Part shown: positions 24,611 to 35,785 of the stretch, one piece after another | Numbering within the stretch: the first letter of the stretch is position 1 | How the letters are laid out: each line of letters opens with the position of its first letter | Assembly: GCF_017654505.1 (NCBI RefSeq) | Contig: NC_054555.1 | Location: 9,306,335 to 9,370,334, forward strand | Length of the DNA: 64,000 bases | Direction of reading: 5' to 3' | Origin: Polyodon spathula | Taxonomy: Eukaryota; Chordata; Actinopteri; Acipenseriformes; Polyodontidae | Position numbers and translations under genes: made by a program | Notes under the pieces: model-generated | Database searches by the model: none | What the model was told of the DNA's origin: nothing | Seen by the model: the letters and a program-made list of their open reading frames with translations, nothing else

Positions 24611-25817
24611 TACTAAAACACGAGAATACCAACAAAGGTTTAGCTTTTTATTTGGGTGACAAATGCCTGTGTGCTTGTAAATTATTCAATGTGACAGACA
24701 TACAGATGGGTTTGTAGATTTTGCATTGATAGGCGCACAAGGCTGAATAATCGTAGATGGGTTTGTATACGTGCAAGTCCATCTTTTGCTAATCTGGAAC
24801 AGGTCGGTCGCTTGAGCTTTATCTCTCCTCACACAGTTACTCTTGAGGGTTTTTTTTTTTCTGTCTCAAGAATATTATCAACAAAACACGAAAACACATA
24901 AATGGTATATCTGGATATTGAGTTGCTTCCAGGCACCAATAAAATAGCAAATCGATAAGGGTGTGTGTATGTGTGGGCGGTACAGGGGGCAGCTGGTCGC
25001 TTCTGTTCGATCCAGTATTTAAGAATAAGTCGAAATAGTAACAGCTCAAATAATACAATGTGGAAAAATCCTCCCCTGCAAAGTAATTTCTTGTATGGGT
25101 TGCTTGACGTAGCCTATCTATATTCTTATTAATTATTACAGTATGCCTACGTTATCACCACGTTGTGAAGATTTTTTGTAGTTGCTTACTTTTTTATGTG
25201 TCATATTCTTAAAAATGGTTGGACTGCACTTGCGTCCCGAGTAAATGTGACCTACAACACGTTAAAAAGAAACTACAATATGTTGTGTTATATATCATTA
25301 TTAAATACACAAGCGGATAAACTAGATATCCCCAGTGGATAAAACGGGAGGAATACGGTTTGAAGTTGGAAAGGATTAAAATATTTGGGGATTTAATGTG
25401 TTTGTGTGTTGGAGTGTGTTTAAAGCACAGAGCAGCTGTGGACTGCCTTGTACATATAAAATGTATACTTCGCCTATTATTGCCTGTCAGACCTATTGTT
25501 CATCACCGCACAGGCGGTGCTCATAAAACGCAGTCTGGACTTCTCATCTGTTATTACATACAGTCCAATGTATATGCCACTGGGGAGCAGCAGCCTTCGA
25601 GTCCCTGCGGTCCTGACTTGCGGAGGAGAGATCGGCTAACAAAGCATAAACCCGAAATAAATCAGGCGAGAAACTAATGCAGAACACCATTGTTACTGAG
25701 GCATTGGTGGATAGACGATTACACTCCCCGTGATGACATACCTATGTATGGGATGGGGTAAAAGCCGGAACGAGACGAAAAGGCCTGGATCGGTACTTTA
25801 ATGAATTCAATTGCTTT

Positions 25818-25842
25818 AAAAAAAAAAAAAAAAAAAAAAAAA
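25818..25842. repeat. Poly(A) tract
   Basis: About 25 A residues. No retroelement body is recognised beside it. Confidence 0.8.
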
Positions 25843-26505
25843 CTGCATAGAAAGTTACACACACGTGAGTTACACAAAGCTCCCGGAACACTGCGACGAA
25901 AATTATACACATAATACAACTAAGTGAGAACAACATAACATTATTGAAAAAAACCCACCGAACCGACCTTTCATTTCCCATTCTGTACAATAGTGTTATG
26001 TTGTGTATATCATTTTCTTTAGCACCCCGCATTAACTTTGTATGTCTGTACTGCAGTAAGACCACTTAACGGTAAGAAACTGCTCCTCCCTTCCACGCGT
26101 CGACTTCAGCACTACTTCCGTGGTTCTGAAAAAACAGCTCCCTCGTACCCATCAGAGTTAATTCGAGAGTTAATATTCACTATTCATCTGCTTATCTCTT
26201 TCATTTCACACCGCTACCACGCCATATTGGAACTTACTGTACTGGAAATTCGATGAGGGTGCATGCAAAATATTCTTTATCATCCAGTAAAAATATTTTT
26301 CACAGCAGTTTGAGAAACATTTTATAGCACAGAATCAAAATACACCTATAAACCAAATAAGGATACTGTTTCGCGTATACAGGTTAATTAAAGGGTTGCC
26401 TTTTAATATGAAAAATGTGTTTTTATGCTTGACTCCCATCCCCTCCGGAAATTACTTATTTTGTATCCCCTTCTCCCCGTAAATTTTTATATATATGTAA
26501 AAGGT

Positions 26506-26507
<2 letters not shown>

Positions 26508-26586
<79 letters not shown>
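26508..26586. repeat. (TA)n microsatellite upstream of the testican gene
   Basis: Roughly 39 TA dinucleotides, about 1 kb upstream of the testican start codon. Confidence 0.95.
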
Positions 26587-26588
<2 letters not shown>

Positions 26589-26799
26589 CTGGTGGTTCAA
26601 TTTTTTAAATTTCTTTTTAACACTGAGTGTAATCTATAATAATTTAACACATTTACGCCATAACAAAATCATACTTGGTTTTACTTATTTAAAGTAATTC
26701 ATAATGAATAAGCCCATTCGATCAACCCATTGTCGATAGGAATGATGCAATGTTGTTATTTTAATACTTGATGAAAGACTGTTTCTTCCTGCATAGAGG

Positions 26800-27548
26800 C
26801 ACTGATTCGTTGGTGCATCGGGATTTACACCTGCCTTCTATGTAAATGAGCATGCTGCTATCCTAAGGGACAGCGGTATGCTGGGAGGTGCCGTATCGGT
26901 TTCTGAAGGGGGAGCCTGTGCTCATTGTTATATGCTTCATTCCTCCTACTGTGTTTGCAGTTGCAATTTTGTGTCAGTTTCATTTCGGAGTTGGGAGGAG
27001 GCGCAGTACCTCCTTGAGTTTTATTAATATACATTTTAAAATAAACACGCACCGATATATACCGTCTTTCAGAGAATCTGTGGGATTTTAGCTTCGAAGA
27101 AACCAAAGCTAAACCTTCATCATAAAAGAACCTACAGTGGAAGACCAAATCTAACCTGATCTGAAAGAGAAACGAAGCATCTAAAGAGAGAAGGTTATTT
27201 ATTTGTTTGTTTATATTTGCATTTTTTTTTTTTGGTTCCATTTTAGTTTAACTGCTTTCTTCTTAGGGCTTGCTGATGCGCTGTAGTGTTTGTAAGAAAG
27301 GGAAAGTCATCGCAAATGCCAGATTGCTTACTGAATTACTGCGTTTGCACAAAAGTGCACTGTAATGTAACCCCTTTTCCCTGGTAGTTTTCATTCCTAA
27401 TCGTTGCAACTGTTTTCTTAACTTAGAACTTCAACAAAACAGTACCTCTAATATAAAACGTAGGCTGAGTTTTTATCTATTCATTTTTTCTTGTGTTATT
27501 TTTTCCTTTATTGCGTGTCTTTTTTATTCTCTTTTCGACTGTTTTCAG
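26800..27548 (+). promoter_or_regulatory. Presumed testican 5' region with a non-coding first exon
   Basis: The acceptor TTTTCGACTGTTTTCAG at 27532-27548 implies an upstream 5' UTR exon. A possible donor is AAG/GTTATT near 27193 after a purine-rich stretch, but this is weak. No TATA box or CpG-rich promoter can be placed. Confidence 0.35.
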
Positions 27549-27725
27549 ATGCTGTTACACTTTTTCCTGGGGTTCTTTGCTTTGCCTCTTCTGCAAGTTG
27601 AAGGCAGGCGTCCAGAAATGATCACCGTTAACAATAACAACAACGGAAATTCCTTGGACAATGACAAATGGTTGAGCACCGTCTCCCAATATGACAAGGA
27701 CAGATACTGGAACAAATTTCGTGAT
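27549..27725 (+). CDS. spock1: Testican (SPOCK family) first coding exon, gene continues beyond
   Basis: Testicans are secreted extracellular-matrix proteoglycans with follistatin-like, calcium-binding and thyroglobulin domains. This exon gives 59 codons. A hydrophobic leader (LLHFFLGFFALPLLQVEG) is followed by an Asn-rich spacer and the family N terminus DNDKWLSTVSQYDKDRYWN, then KFRD. The wording is closest to SPOCK1 (DNDQWLSTVSQYDRDKYWN), not SPOCK2 (WLSSISQYSGKI) or SPOCK3 (WLTTISQYDKEV). The ATG lies directly after a polypyrimidine stretch and CAG, so the exon probably begins at the start codon and a non-coding exon lies upstream. The donor GTGAGT at 27726 is consensus and in phase 0. 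Later exons, including the one that should start with an acidic DDYF-like segment, were not found in the following 36 kb. Confidence 0.85.
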
Positions 27726-28001
27726 GTGAGTGACTGGTTTACATTTTTAAAACAAAATTAGATTACGGTACATGCATTTTGTCAGCGACTAGAGCCACGG
27801 CGGCTACTGGAATGATGAAAGATATGCATCTCAAGGCACTGCGAAGTACCAGCGCTGAATTAAAAAGACAGCTTGCTTCTACATCTAAATTAGTTGCTAT
27901 CAGTTCCTAGCACGTTAGCGACCCCCAGATTTAAAGTGTTGCTCCTGTCACTGGCAGTAACTATAACGGAATGTTTTTGTAGAACTGTCCACCTTTCCAA
28001 C

Positions 28002-28089
<88 letters not shown>

Positions 28090-28090
28090 T
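28002..28090. repeat. (GT)n(AT)n(AC)n compound microsatellite
   Basis: Three consecutive tracts, GT then AT then AC. The whole is self-complementary and could form one long hairpin. It lies 276 bp after the testican exon donor. Confidence 0.95.
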
Positions 28091-28474
28091 ACTCACACAA
28101 TAGACTTAGAGGGATTGGTGTTGAAAAAGAGGCAGTCACCCCTTAATACACGGGATGGTCTGATTGGTCTTCAGATCTTAAGAGAGTCCAGTTGGTGTCA
28201 GCTTTCTTGTCTTGCTAGGCTGGGATTCTCTTCAAGGGCCTTTTTGAGGCACACAAACTTAGAACAGTATGTTGATCATAATGTTTGAAAGCCAGGTTTC
28301 ACTGCACTGATCCATTTCTCACACAAAGATCGCCACTGTATCTCCAGAAAGATGAGCTGAAAGTAAAACTAGTCAGGATGACTTGCCCATTGTTATCATG
28401 TGCATGACTCAGTTTTTTACTTGACAAAGCAGAGTCCTGCACTATACTTGTTGAAACATTTTTATTCCTCATCT

Positions 28475-28477
<3 letters not shown>

Positions 28478-28510
<33 letters not shown>
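28478..28510. repeat. Poly(A) tract
   Basis: More than 30 A residues after CATCTACAT. No upstream retroelement body is recognised. Confidence 0.8.
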
Positions 28511-28512
<2 letters not shown>

Positions 28513-31289
28513 TTTGTATTTCCAATAGTGTGCTCATTATGACATCACATGACTAGAAATCACAGCACCCATATGGTAACAGAATAGGAAGAGCAGTGAA
28601 TCTTCCTAAGTAAAGCAATACAAGCCCTTACTCTTAGCTGAATGAAGGCACACACCTTCAGAATCTGGTGTTTCAGGTTGCTGTTTGCTGTGTTTTATTT
28701 CTATTGGAAATGGACAAAGTTGTTTGTTATGGTTTCCCCTGTGGCAACATAAAGCAGTTAATTAATCAGCATCTGGACTGCTGACTTAAAACCTAATTCC
28801 TGGTTTGTTACTTATCTGCAACAGATTAGTGTATCTTAGTTCTGTACCAGCAAGACACAAGTTCTCGCTCCAGCGTCTTAGTTACAATGACTTCACACGT
28901 GAATTCAGGCATTTATCAGCCACACTGATATGTAACCATCTTTTTATATTGACTTATGCATATGACCCCTTATGGCTGACTCTTAGTCTAATTTTAATAG
29001 CTGAAAAAAAATAGATTTGGTTGTTAAAACTACCATGTCAATAGATGTTATCATCTAGTATTTAAAAAAAACAAAACAAACAAACAAAAAAAAAACAACA
29101 TAGCACACTAAAAACCAGAGTATTTTTTGTTATGTCATTTTTAAGATTTAAAAGGTAAAATCTTACTTTTTTCTTTTCTTTTTTTAAATTGCTTTTACAG
29201 AATGAAAAAAAATGACACAGGTAAAATGTGCTCAGCACGTAATGCAGTTTGCTGAAGCCATCTGTCTGCGCAAGCAGGAATATATTACATATTCAATGAT
29301 TTGACACAAAGCAACGTGTGATGCGAGCATGGTCTCACTCAGTTTTAATGTAGGCTTTTATGAAAAAGGCACAGTACTATATTTAAATCAATCTCTACCA
29401 TGCTATGTCCCTGAGTTAATAAATTAAACATAGGGAATGACAAATACTCACCAATAATTCATACAATGCATACCCCACATGACTGTGAAAGGTATAAAGA
29501 AGGCCCCGAGGGACAAAAGGGCTTGAATGACATATGTAGTAACAATAGCATTGTGATCCAGGGTCAACTGATTATTCATAAAATCAGTTATCACTTCGAA
29601 CAGATATCAAAAAGGGACAAATAGAACAGTAGGATTCCTCTGTTTGTGGGTGAGAGCCTTTGGTTTACAACCGTAAAGATTTGTGCAATCAAGTCTATTG
29701 CAAATGGCCAAGAGAAATCTCCATAGCCTGCCTGAGAACACTCCAGCAACAACTCCGTATAAGAAAGCCAGCATATAATTCAGCACCTTTGCTCTTTGAA
29801 GCTAAATATATAGTGATACTAAAAGCAACTTAATACAAGTATACCACAGTTCTTTTAGCATTACTGCATATTCTACCATTGTGTGTTTTATAGTTATGGG
29901 TGAGACCCATAGAAGTAACCCACTCTGCAAGTCTTTCTTTGATCAGGCAGTGACACAGTAAAGGTAATATGAATAAAGTTATAAGAATAATGATATAAAT
30001 ATTCTATGAGTTAATGGGGACTCATATATTTAGCACTTCGAGAGCCAGTTCGATTATTTTACTGACCTGAAGTCAGGTGGTTTATAGCCAGTTAGAAAGC
30101 TTTTGTACAATACACAGGAAACAGTTATCACAGCACGAAATGCTTTCGAGAATATTGCACAGCACACCCACACCACACTGAGCTAGCCTTTGGGCTCTGT
30201 AGTGGCTGAGCAGTTATTCAAACAGACACTTGTCATCTAAGAAACTGTGATAAAAAGCCAAGGACTCTCAAACAGCCATCTATCAGATGGAAAGAAATGA
30301 CTTTCTGTCTGCCCTGACCTGTGTTGGAATTAAACTGATAGCTGAAGAGCTGAAAGAGACCACTGCAAGAGGCTGAGAGATGGTAGCAACCACACAATGC
30401 ATAAATTAGTCCAATGTTCTATGGCACAATTCAAAGGCTTTGTCCTGAAACGTGACGTAGACAGCATGTGTTTTATATTCAGGGCTTACACATGTTTACA
30501 GTTTTTGCTGTGGAGTGCCTTTCTGGAATTTTGACTAAATAATGCTATACAACAGAAAAAAAGAAACATGGCCATGTGTATTTTTAAAGTATGTGATGAC
30601 AAAGCTGCAATTTTGATTGAATCCTCTAACCTTAACCACTCTGCTCTCCACATTTCTACCTCACTTGCTCTATGTGAACGCAGTTAGAATCCTGACAGCA
30701 TATGACAACATCAGTCTCTGGACATGCAGCACTTAGAATATTTATCTGCATAAGAAAAAATACGTCAAACTTACTTAAACACTCAGAAATGATGTTAAGT
30801 GGCCCAAATACTGCTACATTGGAAAAAAAATAAAATGAACAGAAGGCTGTTGGCCTTTTGAATAATCCATAGTATTTCCCCTGAGACTGTATCATGCTCA
30901 CTAAAAACCCGAGCCTGAAGTAGAAAATCTACAGTTATTCATTTTCAAATGTAGAGCTCATAGGAATTTGAGCAAAACAGCAATAAATAAATAAATAAAC
31001 AAACAAATAAGGAACAGATTTTCACAAGCATAGGTGCATTCTGTGGGACTGTGAAAAAAGCTCATCGTGCTCATTCACATACCTTTATATCACTAATGAA
31101 CTGTCGCTGCTTGATTATGGCAAAAATAGAAACAGTGATTAAGAATAAAATTCTTATGCAAATAAAAAGTGCCAAGACACCATAAGACATCAAGGCACAA
31201 CAGTTTGAGGTATTTGAACAGAATTGTCATTTATATGCATTAAATAAGGTTCATCTAACTTTGGCATCATCTAGTATTTTAGGATTGAG
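28511..31289. other. Testican intron, unremarkable part
   Basis: No exon, RNA gene or mobile element recognised. AT-rich sequence with short A-rich runs (29065-29100). Confidence 0.4.
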
Positions 31290-31545
31290 GCATACATTTT
31301 TTTAAAACTAATTTAGATCTTTTATTTAACATTATGTAATCACAGAAACTACAAAGTGATACTGCAAAAGTCTACCGGAAGCCGTAATAGTAGTACAGTA
31401 TTTCATGGTTCGAAAGTGTCACATTTTTCAAGTATGTAGAAAACTACAAAGCGGTATGTAATTCAATATTTTAACGTAACATTACGCAGCAGGTCTCATT
31501 CGAAGCATAATTCTATAGGGTGATGCAAAACCTTTGGCCATAGCT
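31290..31545 (-). repeat. Second unclassified dispersed repeat, copy 2
   Basis: Reverse-complement partner of 24350-24610. Its outer end here is fuller: GGGTGATGCAAAACCTTTGG followed by CCATAGCTGTA at about 31519-31549. This end was probably lost from copy 1 at the junction with the (GA)n tract. Confidence 0.75.
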
Positions 31546-32147
31546 GTACGCTCGTTGCTGTAATGTTTGAGACAGTCATGTAACATGCTTCATACTGAGA
31601 ACTCCAGAGAGAAGCTGAAGGTAGTGTTCATGGCTGCTGTCTAATGTTACCATTGGTGTCTTCTTTAACCTTTGAGCTACCAAGCTAAACGGAATTGACT
31701 CCCCTGCTGTGCCTTGGTGACAAAACCTATTATCTCAAGGGATTTCTGACAGGGTCCCAGAAGCAGTTCAACATGGTTGTTTTGTCAATTTCACAAACGG
31801 TACTTTCCAATGCCAATCAGTTACATACTCTCTGTATATAAATAAGCTGTGAGTTATACAGGAGCGGAGTGAAACTTGTGATGCTCATTTACCACTGTCA
31901 TCTTTATATCCTCTCTTCCTGTGTTATTTATAACTGACATGGTCCCTTGTTTAATTGCTCTAATATAACTGATTTGCATATTCTTGAACGACTTTGTTAC
32001 TGTGCGTCTCGTATCTATAATCACTTTGTAATATCATTTTAGCTAGCAAATACCACCATCTGGTGAGCAAATATTGTGATTGTGCAAGTTTTTGTATTTC
32101 TCTTCAATCAAAATCAAAATTTCTATAAATATAATACATATATGCTG

Positions 32148-32148
<1 letters not shown>

Positions 32149-32190
<42 letters not shown>
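32149..32190. repeat. (ATT)n microsatellite
   Basis: About 14 ATT triplets. Another tract of the same type lies at 33219-33251. Confidence 0.95.
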
Positions 32191-32199
32191 GGCTTCCAT

Positions 32200-33120
32200 C
32201 AACTTCAAACTGCTCCTGTTCACACGCGGTGTAAGCAATCAACATGAAACCTGATAGATATCATCCCGTGTAGATTGCAGTTCAGATGCAAAAGCAATTG
32301 CACTCCTGTGTGAAACTTTGCATATGTTATCAGCAACCAAACCCGCTTCAAGTTTGTGTTTTACTATCAAAATGGCTGCCACAAATTTTACCGAAACGTG
32401 CCCCTAACAGCAAACAGTGTTTATTTGAAAGCTGTTTGACCGACAAACTCCAAACTTGGTAGGCGTGTTCCCGGTGAAAATGGAATACAAATTTGGCAAA
32501 ATGATGTTGTTTTGTTAAACAAGATGGCTGCCGGACCTACATTTTCAAATTAAATTTAAAACTTTAGTTACCGGTTCGAGTCCAGGTTATTCCTTTGCCG
32601 ACTGAGGACGGGAGCGCCTAGGGGGTGGCGCACAATTGGCCGAGTGCTGCCCGGGGGGAGGAAGGGCTGGGTCGGCCAGAGTGTCCTCGGCTCACCGCGC
32701 ACCAGTGACCTCTATGGTCTGGCCAGGCGCCTGCGGGCATGCCTGTAAGCTGACTAGGGCTGCGTTGTCCTCCGACGTTGTAGCTGTAAAAAAGCAGGCA
32801 GCTGATGGCACACGCTTTGGAGGACAGCATGTGTTTGTCTTCGCCCCTCTCGAGTCAGCGCAGGGGTGGTAGCGGTGAGCTGAGCCTAAAAACACTACTA
32901 AATTGGGGAGAAAAACAATAAAAATAATTGGCGACTACTAAATAAAAAAATAAAAAAATAAATTAAAACTGCTTCAGTTTAAAAACGGTTTACTTGATTA
33001 AGTCCAAACCTGATAATCATCATGCCTGTGTCAGTACAATTGACTTTTTCAAACATGGTGTTTGTGCGTGAACCAAGATGGCCGCCCAACACATTTTTTG
33101 GAGAACTGGTGAAGCTACTG
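32200..33120. repeat. Diverged tandem-like repeats, interrupted by a SINE
   Basis: A loose unit recurs at least three times: an AAAC(T/C)TGGTAG-like start and, 60-120 bases later, AAGATGGCTGCC or AAAATGGCTGCC (near 32370, 32520 and 33075). (ATT)n tracts flank the block on both sides. The SINE at 32572-32952 splits it, so the repeats are older than the SINE. Confidence 0.5.
32572..32952 (+). mobile_element. tRNA-derived SINE, 5'-truncated
   Basis: Begins at a pol III B-box-like GGTTCGAGTCC (32573-32583) with no A box upstream, so the head is cut. The body resembles a family common in fish (GGTGGCGCACAATTGGCC, CTCTCGAGTCAGCGC). The 3' tail is AAATTGGGGAGAAAAACAAT followed by AATTGGCGACTACTAAAT and A-rich sequence. 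AAATTTAAAACT at the left and AAATTAAAACT at the right may be a diverged target duplication. Confidence 0.75.
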
Positions 33121-33216
33121 ATTTCAGACTTGTCAAATATCAAGACTAAACCCACTTCTTCCAGTAATTGCTTAAGTGTTTGGTACTGATACTGGGGCTT
33201 GGGAGCTGCAGTTCTA

Positions 33217-33218
<2 letters not shown>

Positions 33219-33251
<33 letters not shown>
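33219..33251. repeat. (ATT)n microsatellite
   Basis: About 11 ATT triplets. Confidence 0.95.
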
Positions 33252-33252
<1 letters not shown>

Positions 33253-33722
33253 GTACCTTTTGAAAAATAAACTAGACATATTTTATTTTATACTTGCCAT
33301 CAGCTAGACTATGAAGTCAAACATAGCTTGTAATTCACATATAGTAAATGCAATAATCAAATGTGACTCAGTGAAGGGTAATACTGAGTGACTTCAGAAG
33401 GTCAGGAATGTGAAAACAGGAACAGGTTGTCTAAAGGGACCTCTTCAGATTCAGATAATTAGTTCAGCTGGGATGTTGTTTTGTTTTTGCTTTGTTATAT
33501 AATACGTGACCAGGTTTTGATATACCATTTACATTTGTCTTCTGTGGGCCGTGTCAGAAACGAATACTGCAACAAAGAGACTCAAAGGTATTTTATTTGC
33601 CATTTTCTTCCAATTAAATTATGGTATAGTTATGGTATTGATTGCATTTTGATTGTCTTTTGGAAACTTGAGAAACTGTTCATAAGAACTGTTGATTTTA
33701 AGCCTTGGAATGAGTTGAAAGG

Positions 33723-33723
33723 T

Positions 33724-33787
<64 letters not shown>

Positions 33788-33790
33788 TCA
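33723..33790. repeat. (CTTT)n microsatellite
   Basis: About 17 CTTT tetranucleotides without interruption. Confidence 0.95.
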
Positions 33791-35777
33791 GGAGAAGTAA
33801 GAAAATATTTAAAATAAATACACTTTCTTACCTTGAGCACCAGCACATTTATAACTGTACCCCCCCTCACCCTCCACCAACCTCACCCTTGGATCTTTTG
33901 TCCTTGTAGCCGACCACTTCCTGTACCGTTGGTTCAGCATCGCTCTAGATCAAGTTGAAATTGGACTATATGACCTACACAACAGAACTTAATTTTATAC
34001 CAGGAAGGAGTAGTTGTATTTGAAAAACTCAACAAGAAAAAGCAAGAAAACAACCAAATAATCTCCAGCACAACAGGAAGGTGGTGGTGGCAGTGATGAT
34101 ATTGCTAATCTTGAAAAAAAATTTTAAGCCTTGGTTGTATTTTTTTTAATGTATTTTAATGTATCGTCTGTTAGCGCTAAAGGGTAAAATGACCTCCCCT
34201 ATTTGAAGAATGGCCCTTTTAAACCTCACTCAGTGATGTCACCCTTTGTCATTATCCAGGACAAACAGGTAATTCTGGTGAGTGCAGACATGACCAGTGA
34301 TCTTCAGGAGAAAAGGGGAGGTGGAGAGGAGATAAAGGCTGATCATTCTCTACCACGTCTAACCTTGATTACAGGAGAATACTGACAGATACTGGCAGCA
34401 TGGAGGTGTGTGGTGGTGGCTGTAGTGCATCCTCCCCATGCACATGGTTATCAAATGAAGAGGAAATCTTCCTAGCAGACAAATACATCACATCTGTGTG
34501 TATAACACAGCAGCAGTGTTGTTTTTCAAAGAAAAGGAGCATGTGCATTTGGCTTTTTGGAATGGTTACAACCACATGCGTTCCTACATCCTATAAATCG
34601 GGGTACTTTAGTTTAATCCTTCCACCCTCTTCTTCCGGATGAAATACCTCCCTAGTAAGTTTCTGTTGTAGATCATGTGGAATAGAAAATACATTTCAGA
34701 TGCTCAAACAGGATTTATGTAGTTGTGTGTTATTGGAAATATGTTTTTTCTGCCTCTGTTAGCAGGACCAAAAGCAATGGAATGATTCTGAAAGAAGTCA
34801 GTAGGTTATGAAGGAGTCTTAAAAAATAAGGAAGATTGCTTATGTTTTTAAGACACCATAAAAAGCTACATTGTCACTTAAAAGAATAAATAAATAAAAT
34901 GTAATTTTCATGCTGCTGGCAGGGTCTGCATTCTGATAGCTCTGCACGCTAAACCTTGAAGCAGCCTATATTTATCCTTCAGTTTCTAGATTCAGCACCC
35001 ATTGTGCTGGATGCATGCTGATGGCTTGCTTCCTGTACTGCTTGGTGACTGAATCAAAGTGTTCAAAATCTATATGACTGGGAAAGCCTGGGGAAGTTTT
35101 CTCTTTCAGATAGACACCGGTTATTGGTTTGTGATTTGACTTGATCTTGACAGACGCCTATGGAAAATGATTTGTATTGAAATAGATGGTAAACTGCAGC
35201 ATTTTTTAAAACTATGAAAATTATGAAATATTCATGTCTCTCCAGATGGCCCTTCTCCGTTGCAAACAGGCTGTCTTCACTAATTCATCACTGCTGCTCC
35301 CTTCAGAGACGCAGCAGTGCATCCCATTGCTCCAGTCCACTACATACTGTCACACAGTGTGAGAGATGACAGACAGGTCCACAAACTCACCATGATCATC
35401 CATATTGCCCAACAAGTGGAACCTGTAGGGTAGTGCTTTTAGCTGAATTGAGCTGAATGGCAATGTTTTGTATGGAGCGTCATAGCATTGTATGGCTTTA
35501 AAATATATTCCACATAATTTTTAGGTATATTACTTTTTTTTAAAATTATTTAGAAAGCTGCTAGAACACATGATAATACATATTACATGTTAGGTGTATT
35601 AAAACAATAAAGTGTTGAATGTTCTGCTAAGCGATGTTTATGTGGGTGCCTGGGGGTGAGTTTGTACGCTATCATCGACTTGTTAAATTGTCTGCTTGTT
35701 ATGGCTTTATTGTCTTAGGGTAAACACACCCCATGCTGTCGAGGCAAATTAGTGGTCTGATTAAATGTACTATATTA
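33791..35777. other. Testican intron, unremarkable part
   Basis: No exon or mobile element recognised up to the target duplication of the hAT element. Confidence 0.4.
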
Positions 35778-35785
35778 CTATAGTG
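35778..35785. repeat. hAT target site duplication, left
   Basis: CTATAGTG, identical to 37901-37908. The right side carries the octamer twice in a row. Confidence 0.9.

Noticed and set aside
28478..28510. Poly(A) tract as the tail of a processed pseudogene or LINE
   Set aside because: No coding similarity or element body is recognisable upstream, so it is reported only as a simple repeat.
32618..32895. GC-rich open frames that look gene-like
   Set aside because: They lie within a SINE body.
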